Source of the DNA: Bacteroidales bacterium UBA3388
GTDB taxonomy: Bacteria; Bacteroidota; Bacteroidia; Bacteroidales; P3
DNA: 25,631 bases
Reading direction: 5' to 3'
Assembly: GCA_002358855.1 (NCBI GenBank)
Contig: DEPQ01000084.1
Coordinates: forward strand, 17,187 to 42,817
The notes under the pieces are model-generated. The model did not search any database. It saw nothing but the letters and a program-made list of their open reading frames with translations, and had not been told where the DNA came from. A program made the translations under genes and the position numbers. Shown in pieces: positions 8,863-17,231 of this stretch. Within the stretch, counting starts at the first letter, position 1, and the number at the start of each line of letters is the position of its first letter.

Positions 8863-8870
8863 TATATTTG
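8863..8870 (+). promoter_or_regulatory. -7 box of the ispE promoter
   Basis: TATATTTG matches TAnnTTTG exactly and lies 17 bases before the ispE ATG, followed by an A-rich leader (CAAAAAAGAAAAAAGAA). No TTG is found at the usual -33 distance; that position is occupied by the last unit of array A. Confidence 0.6.
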
Positions 8871-8887
8871 CAAAAAAGAAAAAAGAA

Positions 8888-9712
8888 ATGATTTTTTTTC
8901 CTAATTGCAAGATAAATATTGGGCTGAGTATTGTAGAAAAGCGAAAAGATGACGGATACCATAATATAGAATCTATTTTCTATCCTGTGGATTTGTGTGA
9001 TGTTTTAGAGATTAGGCCAAACGATGCAAAGCAAGATTGTTTTAAAATAAGCGGATTAGATATTGGAAATACCTCTGCACAAGATAATCTTTGCATAAAA
9101 GCAGTTAATCTTTTAAGAGAGCAGTATAAGTCTATACCTTATTTAAATATTCATTTGCATAAACAAATTCCTGCTTTTGCAGGTTTGGGTGGAGGAAGCT
9201 CTGATGCTACTTTTACTTTGAAACTTTTGGATTTTCTTTTCAACCTCAGAATTGAGCAAGAGAAAATGCTTTCCCTTGCAGCACAAATTGGTAGCGATTG
9301 TTCGTTTTTTGTAAAGAATAAGCCAACATACGTCTTTTCAAAGGGAGAAAAATCTAAGGATATAACACTTGATTTAAGTAAGTATTACGTTTTGCTTGTT
9401 AAACCGGAGCTAAGAATCTCTACTGTAGAGGCTTATCGTGGTGTTGTGCCAAAACCAAGCGAGGTTTCTTACACATCTTTACCCGATATAAAGGAGTGGA
9501 GAGGGGTTTTAAAGAACGATTTTGAAGATAGTTTGTTTCCTAAATACCCAATCTTAGAAGAGATGAAAGAATTGATGTATAAGAATGGTGCAATCTATGC
9601 TTCACTTTCGGGAAGTGGTGCTACGGTCTATGGAATATTTGATAAGCAAATAGATCTTAAAAGACTAAAACTTCCAAACAATACGTTTATATGGCAAGGT
9701 AGATTAAAATAA
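8888..9712 (+). CDS. ispE: 4-diphosphocytidyl-2-C-methyl-D-erythritol kinase
   Basis: 274 residues. The enzyme is the ATP-dependent kinase of the non-mevalonate (MEP) isoprenoid pathway. The protein starts with FPNCKINIGLSI (K8 is the substrate/catalytic lysine) and DGYHNIESIF; the GHMP-kinase ATP loop is GLGGGSSDA at 99-107; the catalytic aspartate fits D137 in AAQIGSDCSFF; and the C-terminal GHMP motif SLSGSGATVYGIF is present near 238-250. Length is normal. The ATG is 17 bases after its -7 box. pepD follows after 18 bases, so the two genes are probably cotranscribed although functionally unrelated. Confidence 0.95.
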   Translation: MIFFPNCKINIGLSIVEKRKDDGYHNIESIFYPVDLCDVLEIRPNDAKQDCFKISGLDIGNTSAQDNLCIKAVNLLREQYKSIPYLNIHLHKQIPAFAGLGGGSSDATFTLKLLDFLFNLRIEQEKMLSLAAQIGSDCSFFVKNKPTYVFSKGEKSKDITLDLSKYYVLLVKPELRISTVEAYRGVVPKPSEVSYTSLPDIKEWRGVLKNDFEDSLFPKYPILEEMKELMYKNGAIYASLSGSGATVYGIFDKQIDLKRLKLPNNTFIWQGRLK

Positions 9713-9730
9713 CAATAAATAAATAAGATT

Positions 9731-11185
9731 ATGAGCGAATTATTAAACTTAGAGCCAAAAGGCTTATGGAAACATTTCGATAAGATTTGTTCTATTCCAC
9801 ACCCTTCAAAACATGAAGAAAAGATTGTTGCAGCCTTAGTTGAGTTTGCAAAAGAAAATAACATAGAATATAAACTTGACGAAGTTGGAAACGTGATTAT
9901 GCGTAAACCAGCAACGAAAGGAATGGAAAATCGTAAAGGTGTGATTTTGCAAGCACACTGCGACATGGTTCCTCAAAAGAATAACGATACAAAACACGAC
10001 TTTTTGACTGATCCAATCCTTCCAAGAATTGAAGGAGAATGGGTAAAAGCAACAGGAACTACACTTGGAGCAGACAATGGTATAGGAGTAGCAGCAGCAT
10101 TGGCTGTTTTGGAAGACAAAACCTTAGAACACGGTCCAATAGAAGCTCTTATTACAATAGATGAAGAAACAGGAATGACAGGAGCCTTTGGATTAAAAGC
10201 CGGAGAGTTAGAAGGAGATATACTTTTGAACCTTGACTCAGAAACAGAAGGTGAATTATATGTAGGTTGTGCAGGAGGAATTGACGCAACTATTACATTT
10301 GATTACACAACAGAGGCTTTTGATTCTTCTTACAAAGCGTTTGCTTTATCAATCAAAGGATTAAAAGGTGGACACAGTGGAATGGACATCATTCTTCAAA
10401 GAGGAAATGCAAATAAGATACTTTTCAGAATTTTAAAAGCATTAGAAAAAGTAGATGTTAGAGTTTGCGAAATAAATGGTGGTAGTTTGCGAAATGCAAT
10501 CCCAAGAGAAGCATTCTGCACAATAGCACTTCCTGCTGCAAAGGTAGAACAAGCAAAACAAATTCTTGCAAACCTTACAGAAATTATCAAAAACGAACTT
10601 TCAGCAGTAGAGCCTGAAATATTAATAGCATTAGAAGAAACAGCAAATCCAGAAAGTTTCATAGATTCTTGCACAATGGCAAGAGTGATTCGTGCAATCT
10701 ATGCTTGTCCTAATGGAATTTACAGAATGAGTGATTCAATGGAAAATCTTGTTGAAACATCTTCTAACCTTGCGATAGTAAAAAGCGATGGAAAACAAAT
10801 AAAGGCTTGTGCATTATTAAGAAGTAGCGTTGATAGTGCTAAGGAAGATTTTGCAGAAATGATGGCAAGTGTTGTGGCATTAGCAGGAGGAAAAATTGAG
10901 TTTGCAGGTGGTTATCCTGGTTGGAAACCTAATATGCAAAGTCCAATACTTTCTACAATGCAAACTACATATAACAAACTTTATGGAAAGACTCCAAAAG
11001 TTATGGCAATACATGCAGGTTTGGAATGTGGATTGTTAGGTGGAGTTTACAAAAATTGGGATATGATTTCTTTTGGACCAACAATTCAAAACCCACATTC
11101 ACCTGATGAAAGAGTAAATATACCTTCTGTAAGTTTATTCTGGAATTATTTAGTAGAAACTTTGAAAAATGTTCCACAAAAATAA
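9731..11185 (+). CDS. pepD: Cytosolic beta-Ala-His/Xaa-His dipeptidase, M20 family (PepD)
   Basis: 484 residues, the usual length of aminoacyl-histidine dipeptidases. These two-zinc enzymes hydrolyse dipeptides in the cytoplasm; no signal peptide is present. Metal-site motifs in order: H76-C-D78 in LQAHCDMV, D115 in GTTLGADNGIG, E145/E146 in TIDEETGMTGAFG, the aspartate of LNLDSETEGEL, and a C-terminal histidine in AIHAGLECGLLGG. GGHSGMDI is the lid/dimerisation signature. It sits 18 bases after ispE. Its last 17 bases overlap the start of the next gene, and a terminator-like hairpin lies 22 bases past its stop. Confidence 0.93.
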   Translation: MSELLNLEPKGLWKHFDKICSIPHPSKHEEKIVAALVEFAKENNIEYKLDEVGNVIMRKPATKGMENRKGVILQAHCDMVPQKNNDTKHDFLTDPILPRIEGEWVKATGTTLGADNGIGVAAALAVLEDKTLEHGPIEALITIDEETGMTGAFGLKAGELEGDILLNLDSETEGELYVGCAGGIDATITFDYTTEAFDSSYKAFALSIKGLKGGHSGMDIILQRGNANKILFRILKALEKVDVRVCEINGGSLRNAIPREAFCTIALPAAKVEQAKQILANLTEIIKNELSAVEPEILIALEETANPESFIDSCTMARVIRAIYACPNGIYRMSDSMENLVETSSNLAIVKSDGKQIKACALLRSSVDSAKEDFAEMMASVVALAGGKIEFAGGYPGWKPNMQSPILSTMQTTYNKLYGKTPKVMAIHAGLECGLLGGVYKNWDMISFGPTIQNPHSPDERVNIPSVSLFWNYLVETLKNVPQK

Positions 11186-13982
11186 TTTACTTAAACATAT
11201 AAACATAGCCCCTCTTGTTAAAAATAGCAAGAGGGCTTTTATGTTTATTGCTCTTTTGATGTGTTTTTCTTCTTTGTTTGCTCAATATAATGTTAGCAAA
11301 ACAGATAATAGTAGAGTAAAATGGAGAGAAATCAACACAAATGAGTTTCAATTAGTATATCCACAAAGTTATGAAGCAAGAGCACAAAGACTTGCTCTTG
11401 TGCTTGATACAATGGTTGGTCACATTGGCACAACGCTTGGAACGAATGCTCCAAAAATTCCAATTTTAATTCACCCCTACACAGCAAAGTCAAATGGTAT
11501 GACAACATGGGCACCAAAAAGATTGGAATTTTACCCAACTCCTTCACCAACTTATTTTGCTTATCCGTGGGATTGGCATTTGGCTATTCACGAATATCGT
11601 CATGCTTGTCAATTTTATGCTCCTTATAAAGGTGTTTCAAAGACTTTAACAAATCTTTTAGGAGAACACTTCTTGCTTGGAGTGAATGCTTTGCTTGTTC
11701 CTAATTGGTTTATAGAAGGAGATGCAGTTTTGGCAGAAACTGCCTTAGCTTCAACAGGTAGAGGTCAAAATCCAGAGTTTTATAATCAATTTAAAGCTCA
11801 GCTTCTTGAAAAAGGAGCATATAAATTCCATAAAGCAAAACTTGAAAGTATGAAAGATTTTGTTCCAAACGATTATGTGTTTGGGTATTATATGGCTTCA
11901 TACGCAAGAAACAAATATGGAAAAGATGTTTTTGCAGATGTGATGACTACAACTGCAAGATTGTGGTGGAAATTTCTTTGGTTTAATAAGGCAGATAGTT
12001 TAGACTTGAAATTGCCACATAGAAAAATTTATGCAGAATTGATAGATAGTATAGTGCCTCTTTGGAAAGAGGATTATAATCAATTCTTAACCCAGAAAGA
12101 AAATAAGTCAAAATTAGACACATTTAATATAAAGAAAGAATATTACACTCATTATTTAAATCCAATCTTAATAGGAAAAGACACAACTCTTGCTTTGCAA
12201 TCGAGTTCTTTTGAGGTGCAAAAATTAGTGCAATACACTCCAAATGGATTGAAAGAAATAGTAAAATTACCTTATTTAATGCACTCTTATTTTGATTATA
12301 AAAATGGTAAATTGCTTTATTCTCAAAACGCATTGGATAAACGTTGGGAGCAAGAAACATACGCAAATATAATAGAGCTTGATATATATTCGGGAAAAAC
12401 AAAAACGCTAACCAAAAACAAAACTTTCTTTACTCCAACTTATTCTCCAATAAATGAAAATCAAATAGCGTGTATAGAATCTACAGATGAATATGCTCAA
12501 AGTTTAGTGATTTTGAACTTTGATGAAGAAAGAAACTATACAATAAAAAGAATAATTTCTTCCGATGCTTTATCTTATCCTGCTTGGAGCGAAGATGGGA
12601 AATATATCTACCTAATAGAAACTTCTTCAAAAGGGAAAAATATAGTAAGGGTTGATGTTGAAAATGGAAATAAAGAAGAAATTCTTTCACCTTCATACGA
12701 TAATATTTCTAATTTAAGATGTATTGATAACACTCTTTATTTCTTGAAGGATATTGATTCAAAATATGAGTTGATAGCATACGATTTGAATTCTAAAACG
12801 GCAAAACAATTAACCGAAACGGCATTTGGCTTAGGTGGATATTGCTTGAAAGATAATGAACTTATTGTTTCGGCATACAATAGTGATGGATATTTTCTTG
12901 CAAAATCTTCAAAAGGAAATCAAAATTTAGACATTAACAAAACAAATAAGCCACAAATCTTTGTTCAAGAGTTACAAAGACAAGAAAATTTCCTTTTGCC
13001 AACAGAATATAACGATGCTATAAAGTATGAAAGTAAGGAGTATAAGAAAATAAACAACTTATTTAATTTTCATTCTTGGCTACCTATTTTCCTTAATTTA
13101 AAGAAAGTGAATTTTGGATTAGGCGTTAGTGCTTCTTCTCAAAATCTTTTATCTACCTCAGTCTTTCAAGTAGGATACAAATACAATGTAAAAGATTCTT
13201 GGCACGGGGCTTATATGACTTATACTTATAGTGGATTTTATCCAATAATAGATTTGGAGGCAGAATACAAACTAAGAAACTTTTCAGACAATAAATTGCA
13301 ACAAGAATATTTAGCAGGTGTTAATATAGGTCTTCCATATTCTTGGAGTACAAGAAGAACGGTTAATAAATTGCAATTAGATTTTAAATACACTCTTAGT
13401 CAGCTTGAAAAGAATGTTTCAAATCCATACAATATATTAGGATATGGGGTTTCTTACACGCACTTACACGCAAAGGCAAACAATGATATAACACATACAA
13501 AAGGCTTTGAAATGGAATTTTCTCAATCCTCTACACTTGGAAACAATGTTTCAAACATCACATCTGCTACAACAAAACTTTATTTGCCTTTATTCTTTAA
13601 AAATAGTAGCACAGAATTAAACTTTGCTTATCAACATAACAATAATAATAAGCAAGGATACGAGTTTGAAAATCAAATTGATTTTATTAGAGGAGTGAAA
13701 AATCAATTTCCTACAAAATATTATGGAGCGGGTTTGAGGTTTAATATTCCTTTGTTTTATCCTGATTGGATTGTAGGGCCGATATTTTACATAAAAAGAG
13801 TAAGTGTGAAGCCGTTTTATGATATTGGAAGTTTTGATACACAGATTTATCAAAGTTTTGGTAATGATTTTAGCTTTAATCTATGTGTATTTGGAATTAA
13901 ATTGCCAATAGAAATAGGGGCGAGAGTAGGCTTTGAAACCTTAAATCAAAAACCATTTTTCCAATTCTTACTTTCATTGTAA
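11169..13982 (+). CDS. Exported HExxH metallopeptidase-like, beta-propeller and outer-membrane barrel protein
   Basis: 937 residues from the ATG at 11169. The hydrophobic core MFIALLMCFSSLFA with AQ cleavage lies at 25-39; the positive n-region NSKRAF just before it exists only with the 11169 start, so I prefer it to the internal ATG at 11241. Residues 40-300 carry a gluzincin-like zinc motif, H141-E-Y-R-H145, with the third ligand E183 in NWFIEGDAVLAET, as in peptidase MA-like families. Residues about 320-610 resemble TolB/WD40-type propeller blades (YPAWSEDGKYIYLIE, SPSYDNISNLRCI). From about 650 the pattern is alternating aromatic and Gly strands of an outer-membrane barrel, ending in FFQFLLSL. 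The substrate is unknown. The combined architecture is what I see; each domain name is inference without a search. Confidence 0.8.
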   Translation: MFHKNNLLKHINIAPLVKNSKRAFMFIALLMCFSSLFAQYNVSKTDNSRVKWREINTNEFQLVYPQSYEARAQRLALVLDTMVGHIGTTLGTNAPKIPILIHPYTAKSNGMTTWAPKRLEFYPTPSPTYFAYPWDWHLAIHEYRHACQFYAPYKGVSKTLTNLLGEHFLLGVNALLVPNWFIEGDAVLAETALASTGRGQNPEFYNQFKAQLLEKGAYKFHKAKLESMKDFVPNDYVFGYYMASYARNKYGKDVFADVMTTTARLWWKFLWFNKADSLDLKLPHRKIYAELIDSIVPLWKEDYNQFLTQKENKSKLDTFNIKKEYYTHYLNPILIGKDTTLALQSSSFEVQKLVQYTPNGLKEIVKLPYLMHSYFDYKNGKLLYSQNALDKRWEQETYANIIELDIYSGKTKTLTKNKTFFTPTYSPINENQIACIESTDEYAQSLVILNFDEERNYTIKRIISSDALSYPAWSEDGKYIYLIETSSKGKNIVRVDVENGNKEEILSPSYDNISNLRCIDNTLYFLKDIDSKYELIAYDLNSKTAKQLTETAFGLGGYCLKDNELIVSAYNSDGYFLAKSSKGNQNLDINKTNKPQIFVQELQRQENFLLPTEYNDAIKYESKEYKKINNLFNFHSWLPIFLNLKKVNFGLGVSASSQNLLSTSVFQVGYKYNVKDSWHGAYMTYTYSGFYPIIDLEAEYKLRNFSDNKLQQEYLAGVNIGLPYSWSTRRTVNKLQLDFKYTLSQLEKNVSNPYNILGYGVSYTHLHAKANNDITHTKGFEMEFSQSSTLGNNVSNITSATTKLYLPLFFKNSSTELNFAYQHNNNNKQGYEFENQIDFIRGVKNQFPTKYYGAGLRFNIPLFYPDWIVGPIFYIKRVSVKPFYDIGSFDTQIYQSFGNDFSFNLCVFGIKLPIEIGARVGFETLNQKPFFQFLLSL
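11207..11240 (+). terminator. Terminator-like hairpin inside the signal-peptide coding region
   Basis: AGCCCCTCTTG (11207-11217) pairs with CAAGAGGGCT (11228-11237), with one bulged C, around a 10-base loop and runs into TTTTAT. This has the form of an intrinsic terminator for pepD. It lies within codons 13-24 of the next reading frame and encodes that protein's KNSKRA n-region. Confidence 0.7.
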
Positions 13983-14064
13983 ATAAATCAAAGAAATAAA
14001 AAAATAAATCAAAGAAATAATTTCTAAACTCTTTGTTTTAAAAAAATATTTCTTTGATTTATTT
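13981..14064. repeat. 21-bp phased repeat array B, a complete dyad
   Basis: CAAAG starts at 13989 and 14010, CTTTG at 14031 and 14052; all steps are exactly 21 bases. AAATAAATCAAAGAAATA occurs without a mismatch at 13981-13998 and 14002-14019 and, as reverse complement, at 14047-14064; the fourth copy (14026-14043) keeps only the CTTTG core well. All four sites share one dyad axis near 14022.5. The 18-base outer arms form a perfect inverted repeat. It lies between two plus-strand genes and may act as terminator, operator or both. Confidence 0.85.
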
Positions 14065-14066
14065 TA

Positions 14067-14099
14067 TTGATGTAATCTAACAAATTTGTATTATCTTTG
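14067..14099 (+). promoter_or_regulatory. Promoter of the 14135 operon
   Basis: TTG (14067-14069), 22 bases, then TATCTTTG (14092-14099), followed by C. This fits the Bacteroidota -33/-7 pattern. It starts 36 bases upstream of the ATG and directly follows array B. Confidence 0.65.
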
Positions 14100-14134
14100 C
14101 ACCAAAGAATAAAATAAAGAAAAAATAAATAGAA

Positions 14135-15067
14135 ATGAGAAAAAGTTTATTTTTAATAGCATTATTGTTTTTTGCAACGAGCCTATTTGCTCAAAATACA
14201 AAAACATTAGACGATGAAAAGCTAACAGAATTTGCTTATAAATTGAGTGAACTTCCTTTTAGTGAGAGAGACGTTATTGAAGATGCGTGTAAATTATTTG
14301 AAGAGACCTTTGCAGGTGATAAAGATGGAGCTGATTGGGGCTATCAATTGCTTTATTATTATCATGAAATATCTTGTGAGGACAAGACTGTAACGTTGCA
14401 TAAAACTTTCTCGGAAGAGGAAATCAGAGCGTTGGTTCACGGAGATATTTATGTGTTAGGTGGTCTCAAAAAAGATATGAAGCGTTTTAGAGATGAGTAT
14501 GGTAAATATGGATACCGTATTATGTCGTATGAGGATACTTCTTACGCTATTGAGGTGCAACCTGCCTTTCTTTACGATAAGTATAAAGAAATGCTAACTC
14601 CTGAATACAGATATTATCGTGGACTTTGGATAGCAGAACATGATATTCCGCCCTATTGGCACGCAACTTTGGATATTCCTATGCAAGAGTTGTTTAATAG
14701 AATCGCTTGGAGAGATGAGTTTTTGAATGAACACCCTGATTTTATTAGGGAAGACCTTGTAACAAGAGAGATAGAATATCTTTGTTTCTCTGTAACAAAG
14801 GGTTTAGAGAATACTCCTGTTTATGATGAAAAAGATGTGATTAAACCAGAATATAAAACAGCGTTGCAAACCTATTATAAGGCACACCCAAAGACAAAAT
14901 GGGGACTTTATATGACAGAGTACGTGCATCGTTTAGCTCTAAACAAATATCGTAATAGCAACGAAATTGATACTTGGGTGATAAACACTCTTTATCCTCC
15001 TGAAAGAAAGAATATAGACCCTCTTTTGAAATACAAAGATATATTGATTGATAACATAGTTGATTAA
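14135..15067 (+). CDS. Secreted protein of unknown function
   Basis: 310 residues with a textbook signal peptide (MRKSLFLIALLFFATSLFAQ). I do not recognise the family. The mature protein is rich in charged and aromatic residues and looks mainly helical, with many Tyr (YYYHEIS, YRYYRGLWIAEHDIPPYWH) and conserved-looking Trp/His positions (WGYQLLYYYHE, PPYWHATLD, TKWGLYMTEYVHRLALNKY). No zinc motif, barrel or T9SS tail is visible, so a periplasmic location is the simplest guess. It heads an operon with DPP IV (13 bases between stop and the next ATG), tilS and the M28 peptidase. It starts 35 bases after a good -7 box. Confidence 0.75.
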   Translation: MRKSLFLIALLFFATSLFAQNTKTLDDEKLTEFAYKLSELPFSERDVIEDACKLFEETFAGDKDGADWGYQLLYYYHEISCEDKTVTLHKTFSEEEIRALVHGDIYVLGGLKKDMKRFRDEYGKYGYRIMSYEDTSYAIEVQPAFLYDKYKEMLTPEYRYYRGLWIAEHDIPPYWHATLDIPMQELFNRIAWRDEFLNEHPDFIREDLVTREIEYLCFSVTKGLENTPVYDEKDVIKPEYKTALQTYYKAHPKTKWGLYMTEYVHRLALNKYRNSNEIDTWVINTLYPPERKNIDPLLKYKDILIDNIVD

Positions 15068-15080
15068 AAAAAAGAATTAT

Positions 15081-17228
15081 ATGAAAAGAATTATCACATT
15101 ATTATTAGCACTATTTGTAGCAAGCACATCTTTTGCTCAACAAAGTATAACCTTGGAAGATATTTGGGTGAAAGGAACTTTTAGAGGTAAAGGAATTGCA
15201 GGCATTCGCTCAATGAACGATGGTAAACACTATTGTATATTGACTCAAAACGCAATAGAAAAATACGATTATGCTAATGCAAGTAAGGTAGGAGAAGTTG
15301 TGAATTTTTCAGAACTTGATTTGAATGGTTATGTTGTAGATTATCAATTCTCAGCAGACGAAAGCAAAGTTCTTCTTATTCTAAATCCTGAAATGATTTA
15401 TCGTCATTCATATCTTGCTAATGTTTTTGTTTACGACATTGCTTCAAAGAAATTAACCTCAGTTGCAGAACAAAAAATAAGATTAGCAGAACTTTCTCCA
15501 AATTCTCAAAAAGTTGCATACGTTCAAGATAATAATATTTTTATCTTTGATATTGCTTCTATGCAAACCAAACAAATCACAACCGATGGTGAGTATAATC
15601 ACATAATCAATGGTACTACCGATTGGGTTTATGAAGAAGAATTTGCAATTACAAAGGGTTTCTTTTGGAGCAATGATTCTGAAAAAATAGCATATTACAA
15701 ATTTGATGAAAGTAAGGTAAAACAATTCTCTATGACAATATATGGAGATTTGTATCCTATGGAATATGTTTATAAATACCCAAAAGCAGGAGAAGATAAT
15801 TCAGTTGTTGAAATTTATGTATATGATTTGAAAAACGATAAAACAAATCATATAGACATGGGATTGAATAAGGATATTTATTTGCCACGTTTGCAATGGA
15901 CTCCAAACGATGAGGTTTTTATTCACAAACTTAACCGTCATCAAAATCAATATGAATTATTTATAGCATCAACAACAGACTTCAAACCAAAGAAAGTTTA
16001 TGAGGAAAGAAATCAATATTATATTGAACAAGTGGAAGATGTAGTATTTCTTAATGATAAAAAACACTTTATCTTAAAAAGCGAAAGAAATGGCTATATG
16101 AATTTGTATAAAATTGGTATTTATGATAGAAGTATTGACCCAATTACACAAGAAAAATATGACATTGACCAAATATGTTATATAAATCCAAAAACAGAGG
16201 AAATATTCTACACTGCCGCTCAATCAGAGGCATATAACAGAGAGTTGTTGGTTGTAGATAAGAAAAAGAATATTAAGAAATTATCAGGAGAGACAGGTAC
16301 TTATTCAGCAGATTTTTCAGCAAATGGAGAATATTATATTTCAACTTTCTCAAATACTGATACACCTGTTCAATACACTATCAATAACAATAAAGGTAAG
16401 GTATTGATAGTATTGGAAGATAATAAGGAACAAAAAGAAGTTTTAGCACAATACGGAGCAGAAAGAAAAGAGTTTGGAAAATTTAAAACAAGTCAAGGAC
16501 ATGAATTGAATTATTGGGTGATTAAACCTGCAAATATGGAAGCAGGCAAGAAATATCCTTTATTATTCTATGTGTATGGTGGACCTGGAAGTCAAGAAGT
16601 ATTAAATTCTCAAAGCAGATTTTCAGATTATATGTGGTTTCGTATGTTGGCACAAAAAGGTTATGTAGTTGCTTGCGTAGATGGAAGAGGAACAGGAATG
16701 AGAGGGGAAGAATTTAAGAAATGTACTTATATGGAGCTTGGAAAATATGAAACAGAAGATCAAATAGAAGCAGCTAAATATTTTGGAAGTTTAGATTTTA
16801 TTGATAAAGATAGAATTGGAATTTTTGGTTGGAGCTATGGCGGATATATGTCAACGCTTTGTATTACAAAAGGAGCAGATTATTTCAAAACCGCTATAGC
16901 AGTAGCACCTGTTACTACATGGAGATATTACGACAACGTATATACAGAACGTTTTATGCGTACTCCACAAGAAAATCCTAAGGGATACGATGACAATTCA
17001 CCAATAAATCACGTTGAAAAACTTAAAGGAAATTATCTTTTAGTGCATGGAACAGCAGATGATAATGTTCATTTCCAAAATGCAGTGGATTTGATGACTG
17101 CCCTAATTAAAGCAAACAAACAATTTGAGCAATTCTCTTATCCAAACAAAAATCACAGCATATACGGCGGAAATACAAGATTGCATCTTTACACTTTAAT
17201 GACAGATTTCATTCTTAGAAAATTATAA
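15081..17228 (+). CDS. Dipeptidyl-peptidase IV, S9 family
   Basis: 715 residues from the ATG at 15081; the reading frame opens further upstream at a TTG, but MKRIITLLLALFVASTSFAQ is a complete signal peptide and the ATG is preferred. The enzyme removes X-Pro or X-Ala dipeptides from N-termini, in the periplasm. Residues about 30-460 form the eight-bladed DPP IV N-terminal propeller, which includes DWVYEEEF, the Glu pair that binds the substrate amino terminus. The alpha/beta-hydrolase domain carries S585 in GWSYGG, the Asp of HGTADDNVHF (660/661) and H692 in NKNHSIYGG. YVYGGPGSQ provides the oxyanion tyrosine. tilS begins 3 bases after the stop. Confidence 0.94.
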   Translation: MKRIITLLLALFVASTSFAQQSITLEDIWVKGTFRGKGIAGIRSMNDGKHYCILTQNAIEKYDYANASKVGEVVNFSELDLNGYVVDYQFSADESKVLLILNPEMIYRHSYLANVFVYDIASKKLTSVAEQKIRLAELSPNSQKVAYVQDNNIFIFDIASMQTKQITTDGEYNHIINGTTDWVYEEEFAITKGFFWSNDSEKIAYYKFDESKVKQFSMTIYGDLYPMEYVYKYPKAGEDNSVVEIYVYDLKNDKTNHIDMGLNKDIYLPRLQWTPNDEVFIHKLNRHQNQYELFIASTTDFKPKKVYEERNQYYIEQVEDVVFLNDKKHFILKSERNGYMNLYKIGIYDRSIDPITQEKYDIDQICYINPKTEEIFYTAAQSEAYNRELLVVDKKKNIKKLSGETGTYSADFSANGEYYISTFSNTDTPVQYTINNNKGKVLIVLEDNKEQKEVLAQYGAERKEFGKFKTSQGHELNYWVIKPANMEAGKKYPLLFYVYGGPGSQEVLNSQSRFSDYMWFRMLAQKGYVVACVDGRGTGMRGEEFKKCTYMELGKYETEDQIEAAKYFGSLDFIDKDRIGIFGWSYGGYMSTLCITKGADYFKTAIAVAPVTTWRYYDNVYTERFMRTPQENPKGYDDNSPINHVEKLKGNYLLVHGTADDNVHFQNAVDLMTALIKANKQFEQFSYPNKNHSIYGGNTRLHLYTLMTDFILRKL

Positions 17229-17231
17229 ATA

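Noticed and set aside
8768..8962. Minus-strand open frame over the topA/ispE gap
   Set aside because: It translates the repeat array and the start of ispE into Phe/Leu/Asn-rich low-complexity sequence.
11169..11240. Start of the barrel peptidase at the internal ATG 11241
   Set aside because: Would give a signal peptide without any Lys/Arg; the longer form has NSKRAF before the hydrophobic core. Not fully excluded.
13981..14064. Invertible promoter with 18-bp inverted repeats
   Set aside because: The sequence between the arms is only 48 bases and itself consists of repeat units; the operon promoter lies outside the arms and no recombinase gene is near.
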